Assembly: GCA_016647705.1 (NCBI GenBank)
Contig: CM028328.1
Span: 10,596,614 to 10,660,613 of the forward strand
Direction: 5' to 3'
Origin: Eucommia ulmoides
Taxonomy: Eukaryota; Streptophyta; Magnoliopsida; Garryales; Eucommiaceae
DNA length: 64,000 nt
Each line of letters starts with the position of its first letter. Position 1 is the first letter of the stretch. Positions 56,834 to 64,000 of the stretch are shown here, piece by piece. The translations under genes and the position numbers were made by a program. Under the pieces are notes generated by a model. That model did no database searches. It was not told where the DNA came from and saw only the letters and a program-made list of their open reading frames with translations.

Positions 56834-57033
56834 ATACAAGCTTTCCATTCCTCCAAACTCTCTTGCTCTCTTTCCCTTAAAAGTTTTCTAACTTCCTTAT
56901 TCATTTTTTCTCAAAATTTATTGGTTGATTGTCTTGATTAGATTTACTTAGCATTTTCAAGGGAATGAAATCGAGGTTAAGTACTGCACAGTTATTCCCA
57001 AAAAGTAAGTATGTGACATGTTATCATATGATT

Positions 57034-57243
57034 ATAGAAGAAATATTATTATGGGTTGTGTATTTTATTGAATTCAAACTTCACTACTTATAAAAGGAGA
57101 GAGATGAATTACAAAAGGAAACACAATATTAAATATGGAAACAATACAATGAAAAGGAAACATCATAAATTCAAATGTAAATAAGGAAGGATCATAATAG
57201 AAAATATACAAAAGGAAATATTCCTTTTGTATATTTCCTAATA
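57034..57243 (-). repeat. 3' LTR of the 2.0-kb element
   Basis: 210 bp beside the polypurine tract. Differs from the other LTR by a short indel near TTTTATT and few substitutions, so insertion is recent relative to other elements here. Confidence 0.9.
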
Positions 57244-57990
57244 TGCTCCCGCAAGATGGTGGTCTATGTGGAACACCAATCTTGGACTGCACCGGGCAGT
57301 AGCTGAACTTCGGAGGCGCGCTGTAGCTCGTGTGGAGCACACTGGAGCGCGACGGGCTGCGTTGGACCGCGCATTGCAGAGAAGGAGGGAGAGAGAGATG
57401 GATCCACATCTGGTGGATGGAGACGCGTTGTAGTGCGACAGTGTAGCGCGAAACAAACTATGGTTGTCCCTCCAAACAAGTGTTTGGCCGCAGGTACGAA
57501 CCGCTGACTTGTAGATGCCCCTCAACTGCTACACTTTGTTGGTTGGAATGGAAGAAACTACATTAACGGTAAGAAAATCGATTTAGAGTGTAGATTTGAT
57601 GGAGAGGGATTGGGGATTTAAGGAGAGGGAGAGAGATTTGATGGAGAGGGATTCGCGGCGGCTGTCCAGAGATCTCCTATTGAGATGTATGGAACTAGCA
57701 GCGGGTTTCAAGGAAGATAAGGTCCAAGAATTAGAGTTTTGGTCCGGAGAAACTGAACAGACGGTGGAGAAAGTGGAAAATCGGAGCATGATGTTAAGTG
57801 TGACATCCCCCTCCAGCTGGTAACAGATCGAAGAAGTGGAAAATCAATTTAACCAAAGGAAACGCATGGAGGAAGGCAAGAAGAGAAGGATTGCCATAGA
57901 GAAGAACAATCTTCGGGGAGGGAGAGAGATCGCAACAGAGTTGCTCCACGCTCGGATGACGAGCAAGAAAGAAGATTGGTATGACAGGAG

Positions 57991-58275
57991 GTGAAATTCC
58001 TTCCGAAACAGTGGGAGAAGAGGTCTGGAATTTCGGCAATTCCTACAGCAGCGCAGGCTGCAGTCGCTGGTGGCAATGACATCAGCGGCGGTTTGGTTCG
58101 TAAAGCAAGCGACAAGAACACTGAAGGCGGCTATTGGGAGAAGGATGACCTGTTCTTGCAGGATATATTTGCTCAGGAAACTGCTGTGATAAGATCAGTT
58201 GAGGCTGGAGCAAGGCTGACGAAGCCTGGAACAGAGGCAACAAGGCTGTGGGAGAGAGAGGGAGATCTGTGGTGA
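57991..58275 (+). other. Open frame of 94 codons inside the 2.0-kb element
   Basis: Balanced composition, with GGYWEKDDLFLQDIFAQETA in the middle. GC content and codon use are unlike the AT-rich surroundings, which suggests captured host coding DNA. I do not recognise the protein. It runs antisense to the element. Confidence 0.3.
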
Positions 58276-58314
58276 GATGGACTGGTGGGTATGAAGCTCT
58301 AGACTGGAACATGG

Positions 58315-58475
58315 CATCCACTGTTTGGGCTCAGCATCTGAGAGGATGTGAAGAGGAGGTTTTACAAGGACTAGTGCAAGTCCAAGAAGAAGGCCTTCAC
58401 AAGGTACTCAGAGAAATTTGAGAGTGACGAAGGAAAGAAGGATACTCAATCTCAGTGGGAGAAAGTGAAGTATGC
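58315..58475 (+). pseudogene. RPL3: Ribosomal protein L3 fragment captured by LTR element
   Basis: On the plus strand: TVWAQHL, then after a small frameshift KRRFYK, CKSKKKAFTRYSEKFESDE, GKKDTQSQ and KYATVIRA. This is a contiguous segment of cytosolic ribosomal protein L3, roughly residues 110-160 of about 390. There is an in-frame TAG at 58366-58368 where L3 has a Trp, and small indels, so it cannot be translated as L3. No intron interrupts the visible 160 bases. Sequence on either side is not L3; 57990-58310 (94 open codons) and 58476-58620 may come from other captured genes that I do not recognise. Confidence 0.8.
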
Positions 58476-58825
58476 AACCGTGATTCGTGCATTTCCTTAC
58501 AAGTAGTGCATCGGTTGTGAACCCTAGTTTTACAGGTGGAGAAGAGCGTGTGCCCGTTGTGGCACTGATGGAATTGGTACAAAGAGGGCATTCTAGAAGC
58601 TCATGGACACTGGTGGTAAGGATGAATTGCGGATGAAAAAAAAAGAAAAAAGGAAGTAATAGAATGGGTTTTAGAAGAGAAAAAAAAATGAGAAATAAGT
58701 AGCAAAACTTGTTTCATGGCAGCCACCGTCGGAGTTCGTAGTCGGAGGCCATGAAGGCCGGCGGCGACTGTAAACTTTCTCTCTATAGGCCTCTAGGATT
58801 TTTTGGATCGAAAGCTCTGATACCA

Positions 58826-59034
58826 TATAGAAGAAATATTATAATGGCTTGTCTATTTTATTGAATTCAAACTTCACTACTTAGGAGAGGTGAATTACAA
58901 AAGGAAACACAATATTTTATTAAATATGAAAACAATACAATGAAAAGGAAACATCATAAATTCAAATGTAAATAAAGAAGGATCATAATTGAAAATATAC
59001 AAAAGGAAATATTGCTTTTGTATATTTCCTAATA
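58826..59034 (-). repeat. 5' LTR of the 2.0-kb element
   Basis: 209 bp, next to the exact tRNA-Met primer site on its inner side and the ATGAT duplication on its outer side. Confidence 0.9.
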
Positions 59035-59039
59035 ATGAT

Positions 59040-59088
59040 CACCAGCCGCTTCATTCCCCGCGCCCACAACGTTAAAGTATCGAACCAT
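59040..59088 (-). pseudogene. Glycine-rich protein locus 4, first codons only
   Basis: The minus-strand ATG at 59088 opens MVRYFNVVGAGNEAAGDH and is then cut by the LTR of the 2.0-kb element. A few bases on the far side of that element (57020-57033) still match the locus 2 sequence, after which gypsy LTR begins. The Gly-rich part is gone. Confidence 0.7.
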
Positions 59089-59320
59089 TTTAATCTGCAT
59101 TTTATTTATTATTTTGCAACCTCTAGCGTGAGTTTAGAACTTCGAAGATAGCCTGCAGTTCTATATAGAGAGAAATATCACGCTGACAAGGCCTAGAATT
59201 TTTGTTTCTTTTGCAAATATGGCCACAATTTCTTAATATTTTCAATTGAACCCTCTAAACTCTAGATATATTTCATCCATTAATTTTTTCTCCTCTGAAA
59301 AGTCTAACTTGCAGAATCAA
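59089..59320 (-). promoter_or_regulatory. Promoter block of glycine-rich locus 4
   Basis: Same order as at the other loci, with CTATATAG at plus 59160-59167 as TATA and GTCAGCGTGATATTTCT upstream. Confidence 0.55.
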
Positions 59321-59603
59321 CAAGGGGGGCGGAGTTCTAAGGGTTCCTTTGGATGGAAGGGAGGAAATTGGAGGGAAAGGGAGGAAGATTATCTTCCCTT
59401 CTAAGTTCTATTGGATGAGAATTCGTGACTAGGTCAAATTCAACAAGTATATGTGCACACTAATGAACGGCTATTCAATACACATTATGGTCAATTTGCT
59501 AGTATTTATACTTTTGTACTCTATCAACGTGTTGGTCAAATGTAGAAAATCGTTGACAACATGAAAATTGTTGGGAAAATGATTCTTATGTCCTAAATTC
59601 TAA

Positions 59604-60297
59604 CACCCATTTGGTTCACCGGAATCAGGATGAAATATAATCGTCATTCCACTCTTTATTTCGATTATCTTATTTGGTTGTCTAATGAAATCAAAAATTT
59701 GATTCCATTGAAATGAAAGTTGATGGAATTAAATTTCATATCTAATGGGCTGGAATCGGCCCAACTTATTGGAATGAAAAAATGAAATTCTAAAAAAGTT
59801 CATTTCTTCTTTTACCTTAATCAATTTGAGTTATATTTGACATATTTTTTATCGTCTAAATATGGACTAACATTTTGAGATGTAAATATGGACAAATATC
59901 TTCTTTAGTATTTGAACTTATTTTTTTATTATTGTTTTTTTTAATCTTTTGTCCATTCATCTCTTTTATTCATTTTATAAGTTTTTGAATAAAAATTATA
60001 ATCATTTTATTTATTTGTTGGTAGATTTTGAATATATTTTTTTGGATATTACTATGTTGTGTAGCCATTTTTTTAAAATTATTATTATTATTAACTATAT
60101 ATGTAAAAGGACATTATAGAAATTTTAATATATTTCACTATTCCATTTCTTTAAATATACAATAATAACCAAACAAAATAATTGAATTGTGATTCTATTG
60201 ATAAACTCATTATATTTCTTACTTCATTCCATTTTTCTCATATTTTATTCCACTCTGATCCTATTTCATCATCCTATTTCATCCGACCAAACAAACC
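59604..60297. mobile_element. MITE-like inverted-repeat element (locus 4 copy)
   Basis: Orthologous to 21573-22242. Ends CACCCATTTGGTTCACC and CCGACCAAACAAACC. No ORF. Confidence 0.6.
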
Positions 60298-60797
60298 TTA
60301 CAAGTAATATACCTTCGGTCTCTTTGATGTTTTAGTTGATTTTTTGTCATGCGGATATTCCTTTCATTATTTTCAAAATCTTAAATGTCATTTTAAGTTT
60401 ATTTTGTGAATATTTTCATCATTTTCTTTATTTGTTATTAGTATTTATACTTTTGTAGAAAAAATCATTGACAACACTTCTAGAAAAAATAATTATGCAT
60501 AATGGTATATGGAAGATGTTAACTATGTAACTAAAAAATATATCGAAAATATCTAATTAAAAAAGATTAGTTGAATGTGTTTTTTAGGGACTGGCGGTAG
60601 CTAAAGAACTATGGCAGGTCGATAAACGACAATGCAAGTAAAAAAGTTCTGATTTTGATAAAACATGAAACCTGATAAAGATATCTAATTAATTAGATTA
60701 ATTAGTTACCATATCTAAACTTACTAATTAGATTAATTATATTAGATTAATTAGTTACCATATCTAGGCCTTTTTCTTTTTGGTTAGAGATTATATA

Positions 60798-60807
<10 letters not shown>

Positions 60808-60885
<78 letters not shown>
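60808..60885. repeat. (TA)n microsatellite
   Basis: About 78 bases of alternating TA, preceded by a short TG tract. Confidence 0.95.
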
Positions 60886-60890
<5 letters not shown>

Positions 60891-61690
60891 GTTGAATGTA
60901 AAATGACTTGACATATTTTATCAACCTCTTTATGTTATCAGAGTAAGGTTCGTAAACCTCTCACCTCACGAAAACACTAAACATTTCTCTTATTTGCTAC
61001 AGCAGCCACAGCTTCTTTCTCTCCCATCTTTGCTACAACAATCGTTTCTTTCTTCTTGGAGCAGAGAATAGAAATCTGTTCTTCTGCGATCTCCCTATCT
61101 CCTCAATTTTTCGCCGTCTGCCTCTCATTCCGCAGCTGTTTGCTCGCTTCTCTTCCTCCTTTATCGTCCACGATTTCCCTCCCACCTTAAGTTATCGCCA
61201 TCTGCCTCACATCAAACCGTCGTCGTCTCCTGTTTCTCACACCAAAACCCCCCGAAACCTCTTCCCACTGTTATCAAACAACCCCAACCACCACTCTCAG
61301 TCTCTCACATCCCTGCGATTCCTCTCTCTCTCTCTCTCCCTCTCCCATCGTCTGCGTTTTTTTTAGAAACAGCCCCACCCATTTTATCCTGAAATTGTAG
61401 AAACTACCCAACTAGTTTCTAAAATTTGTTAGTTACCCTAACCTTTCTGTCCAAGTTTCTTAAAAAATAAATTACAGAAATAGCCCCACCTTTTTTTCAA
61501 AAGTCACAACACCTTCTTTCCTCCACCTTCCAAACCGACATATGTAGAAGGAGTTCTATTTTTTTTATTTGGCCATGGCCATTGAAAACAATCAAGTTCT
61601 CCTACCCAATGCTCAAAAACCCACCTAACCTCTTACTATTATCAATATACACAACGCTGTGAAACTAACATCTACCAATTTAGGGGTTAG
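60886..61690. other. CT-rich intergenic DNA
   Basis: Resembles a 5' leader (CTTCTTTCTCTCCC) and contains two copies of an AGAAA(C/T)AGCCCCACC phrase at 61366 and 61479. No gene recognised. Confidence 0.4.
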
Positions 61691-61719
61691 AATGTACTGC
61701 TGCGGATTTTACAGACTAT

Positions 61720-61983
61720 ATGTTGTATTTGGTTCCTTGTAACCGGAGTTTATTAATACAAGGTTGGGTTTTCCCGTAATACGTGTGTGTACTGTTGCGT
61801 TGGTGCGTTTCGGTAGTATTTCGGTGCATTCCGGTTGTATTTCGTTACAGGAACGTGTGTGTTTACAATTCTGTCGGTGTAATTCCGTTGCGAGGCAGTG
61901 CATTCACCGTGGGCTGACTGATTGTGCAACGATCAGGCCATCACTCGGTTGAAATTGGTGCTGAAAATTTCGACCCCGTGACA
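61720..61983 (+). repeat. 5' LTR (start uncertain)
   Basis: The end is fixed by the primer site. The start is probably at a TGT between 61690 and 61725. Contains a TATA-like TTATTAATACA at about 61751. Confidence 0.5.
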
Positions 61984-62035
61984 GTGGGTATCAGAGCAGG
62001 GCTACGAGTGGGCTCTGCGTCGGTGCAAAAACGAC

Positions 62036-63545
62036 CAACAACGTTGGAGGAACGGGCGAAGGCGTTGGACCAATCCGTTGGGCGTGCGTCGACATTTTGC
62101 TGTTGGTGAACAGTAATGTGCAGGATGGCTCCTGCGTCCGGTATGAACAGTCGGCTGGAAGCGTTGGAGGATTATGTCGGTGCGCCACCGACGGACGGTG
62201 CAGTAAACCTGTCCGTGCAGAACGCTGAACTGAGGGTCGATCTGGTGAACCTGCGGAATTCTTTTGAGGAATTCTGTACCGATGCGACGGCCAGATTCTC
62301 GTCCATGGCGGAGGACGTGATTACGATGGCCGACGTTCTGAAAAGCAACCTCAAGTGCGTTGAGGATGAAGTTGCTGTTTTGAAGCAGAACGGTGCTGGA
62401 CGGCGCACGTCAGAGGACGGACCAGCACGGATGAAGGTGCCGGAACCAACGGCATTTTCAGGCACACGGAGTGCCAAGGAGGTAGAGAACTTCCTATGGG
62501 ACATGGAGCAATATTTTCAGATTGCTCGTGTCCGTGACGGTGATCAAGTTTCCATGTCAACGATGTACATGGTGGGCGACGCAAAGCTGTGGTGGCGAAC
62601 GCGTGTGGCTGACAGCACACGTCCGGCGGTAGTGACGTGGGCAGACTTGAAGCGGGAACTCAGGGAGCAGTTCCTACCAACAAACTCGAGTTGGGTGGCT
62701 CGGGATCAATTACGGCGACTCAAGCACACCGGATCGGTGCATGAGTACGTGAAGGAGTTCACATCCTTGCTGTTGGATGTGAAAAACATGTCGGAAGAGG
62801 ACAAGCTCTTCAACTTTATTTCCGGCTTGCAACTGTGGGCGCAAGCGGAATTGCGACGGCAGGGCGTGCGTGACCTGCCTACTGCTGTGGCGGCGGCAGA
62901 CAGCCTGACCGACTACAACCTGACACGAGACGGTAGCGGAACAGACCAGAAGTCAGGTAGGAAAGGCAAGGAGAAAATGAACGAGGGCACGGAGTGGAAA
63001 ATCAGAGGCGTGCAGGCCGACGTTTCTGACGGACCCCGTTCAAAATCACAACCGACATCGGCTGCGGGTAAGCACCGGGGTTGTTTTATCTGCGATGGTC
63101 CTCACCGGATGAGGGACTGTCCGAAGAAAGAAAGACTGACGGCGCTGGTTCGGGCGGAATCAGACGAGGACGTCTCTGGACGGGAGACGGTGCGCGTCGG
63201 TGCAGTGTTGTTGGCAGACAACAACGAGCAGACCAGGAGTGGTCTGAAAACGGGTATGTAATGAACCTGTTTGGGATGTAGGATACCGGAAACAGTCCTA
63301 TGTCCCGTGCTGAAAAATAACCGGAGGAGGCTGGTTATTTATGGGTTTCCAAACGGGCGTCTGACTTCGTTGGAGGAACGTTGGAGTGTTGGACCAAGTC
63401 GTTGGACGAATGTTGACACTGCGTTGCTGGAGCGCAACGGACAGACCGGGAGCGGTATGAAATTGGCTGTGTGCTGCCAATTTTTAAACGGACACCTTAC
63501 ACCGTTGGAGGAACGTCGGAGCGTTGGACCAAGTCGTTGGGTGGA
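62036..63545 (+). repeat. Three copies of a GTTGGAGGAACG phrase around gag
   Basis: GTTGGAGGAACG followed by GCGTTGGACCAA and TCCGTTGG/TCGTTGG occurs at about 62043, 63369 and 63502, once before and twice after gag. The stretch GTGCTGAAAAATAACCG(G/A) also occurs twice, at 63309 and 63659. Confidence 0.75.
62116..63261 (+). CDS. Gag protein of LTR retrotransposon, intact
   Basis: This is an uninterrupted ORF of 381 codons; ATG at 62125 is an alternative start. Residues 30-95 are heptad-like and probably coiled coil. The retrotransposon Gag domain begins at PEPTAFSGTRSAKEVENFLW (about residue 110) and includes WW at about 156 and a YVKEFTSLLLDVKNMSEEDKL stretch typical of gypsy Gag. A Lys/Glu-rich linker leads to a zinc knuckle CFICDGPHRMRDC at 323-335, with three residues between the second Cys and His as in many plant gypsy Gags. 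It binds RNA and builds the particle. The lack of stops in an otherwise decayed window suggests a young insertion or retained use in trans. Confidence 0.88.
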   Translation: MCRMAPASGMNSRLEALEDYVGAPPTDGAVNLSVQNAELRVDLVNLRNSFEEFCTDATARFSSMAEDVITMADVLKSNLKCVEDEVAVLKQNGAGRRTSEDGPARMKVPEPTAFSGTRSAKEVENFLWDMEQYFQIARVRDGDQVSMSTMYMVGDAKLWWRTRVADSTRPAVVTWADLKRELREQFLPTNSSWVARDQLRRLKHTGSVHEYVKEFTSLLLDVKNMSEEDKLFNFISGLQLWAQAELRRQGVRDLPTAVAAADSLTDYNLTRDGSGTDQKSGRKGKEKMNEGTEWKIRGVQADVSDGPRSKSQPTSAAGKHRGCFICDGPHRMRDCPKKERLTALVRAESDEDVSGRETVRVGAVLLADNNEQTRSGLKTGM

Positions 63546-64000
63546 CATTGAAAATACGTTGTCAGTGGACAACAATTCTGACCGAGTGCGGTCTGAAATC
63601 AGGTACGCTGCGATTCCTGATTTGGGGCATTTGGATTCTCGAAAACATCCTATGCCCGTGCTGAAAAATAACCGACGGTGGCTAGTTACCGTTGAGATCT
63701 CCATACGGGGTTTGCGGTAGCAGACTGGTGGACATTCTGGTCATGGACGGTGCTCTGTGGCCAACACGTTGCAACAGATTGCAACGGACTGGTGGAGAAA
63801 TACTGCTGGCAGAACGAGGAGGCTGTGGCGGTATCATCGGCATAGACGTATGCCAAATTCAGTTGATGCGGTACTAACTGGGCTGGTGGTCAGTCCGAGT
63901 CACGGACGGTGTTTCTGTGGCAAAAACGTTGCAGTGAGGTGCAACGGACAGGGGTCAGAGTCGGCGGGCAGATTGTGAAGACTGTGGCTGACGCAATTGA

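Larger units (their letters stand above)
46885..57019 (+). mobile_element. Ty3/gypsy chromovirus, 3' half, split by a nested element
   Basis: The 5'-truncated element starts at the RT/RNase H boundary and runs through integrase and chromodomain. It has a polypurine tract AGGTGGGGGCGAA (48649-48661) and a 3' LTR. The LTR begins TGTAACGTCC at 48662, is interrupted at 48993 by a 7.84-kb element, and continues at 56839 to about 57019. A TATA box CTATATAAAGG lies at about 48938. Confidence 0.8.
57034..59034 (-). mobile_element. 2.0-kb non-autonomous LTR element with captured L3 fragment
   Basis: LTRs 57034-57243 (210 bp) and 58826-59034 (209 bp) are near-identical. The primer site TGGTATCAGAGC is an exact tRNA-Met match (plus 58814-58825). 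The polypurine tract is CTTGCGGGAGCA on the minus strand (plus 57244-57255). The target duplication ATGAT is perfect (57029-57033 and 59035-59039). LTR ends are TATTAG...CTATA, not TG...CA. The 1.57-kb interior has no gag or pol. It contains a segment of host ribosomal protein L3 (58315-58475) in antisense to the element. Confidence 0.9.
61720..64000 (+). mobile_element. LTR element with intact Gag, 5' part
   Basis: GC-richer than the surroundings. A 5' LTR ends CCCCGTGACA at 61983 and is followed by a near-perfect tRNA-Met primer site (TGGGTATCAGAGC, one extra G). A 130-bp leader and an intact gag ORF (62116-63261) follow. The 740 bases after gag show no protease, integrase or RT but do show repeated leader-like phrases. 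The element runs off the window. Confidence 0.75.

Noticed and set aside
63298-63704. Minus-strand frames after gag
   Set aside because: They overlap the repeated leader phrases and lack any domain.

Overview
This window looks like nuclear DNA of a flowering plant, probably a dicot. It is AT-rich and has almost no long open reading frames apart from transposable-element remains. It contains tRNA-Met-primed LTR retrotransposons, a tRNA-derived SINE, LINE debris, MITE-like inverted-repeat elements, an old chloroplast DNA insertion and an integrated pararetrovirus. No species can be named from the sequence alone.

Layout. Positions 1-9,480 hold a rearranged endogenous pararetrovirus (Caulimoviridae-like). 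One long copy carries coat protein, movement protein, two retropepsin-like units, reverse transcriptase/RNase H and two downstream ORFs. A truncated direct repeat of the coat/movement region follows at about 5,494-7,491. An inverted piece at 7,492-9,470 carries the missing intergenic promoter region, two small overlapping ORFs and the end of the last ORF. Every major gene is broken. From 9,490 to 14,560 there are copia-type LTR remnants, an inverted-repeat element and a SINE with a perfect 11-bp target duplication.

From 15,000 onward the only host-like coding signal is a small family of glycine-rich, membrane-anchored proteins on the minus strand, with four loci at about 15.0/19.2, 20.8, 45.2 and 59.1 kb. 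They share a conserved promoter block and flanking DNA, so they look like one locus duplicated locally and then separated by transposons. Locus 1 is split by a copia element (15,310-19,140). Loci 2 and 4 share a MITE that locus 1 lacks. Locus 4 is reduced to its promoter and first codons. Between loci 2 and 3 lie a chloroplast rRNA-operon fragment (22,572-22,890), inverted-repeat elements, a full-length but decayed minus-strand copia element (27,321-31,409), a possible CACTA element (34,583-37,966), a copia 3' half with a 926-bp LTR (38,765-41,480) and an array of GATATC-centred palindromes (42,195-43,745).

Between loci 3 and 4 the insertions are nested. A LINE ORF1 fragment abuts a Ty3/gypsy chromovirus 3' half. 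Its LTR is split by a 7.84-kb coding-free LTR element (perfect ATACA duplication), which itself carries an inverted-repeat element. A 2.0-kb LTR element (perfect ATGAT duplication) then lies beside locus 4 and carries a fragment of ribosomal protein L3. The window ends in the 5' part of a GC-richer LTR element (about 61,720-64,000) with an intact 381-codon Gag and no pol in the visible 740 bp after it.

The most unusual items are the paired protease units and paired small ORFs of the pararetrovirus, the captured L3 fragment, the gag-less copia family and the palindrome array.
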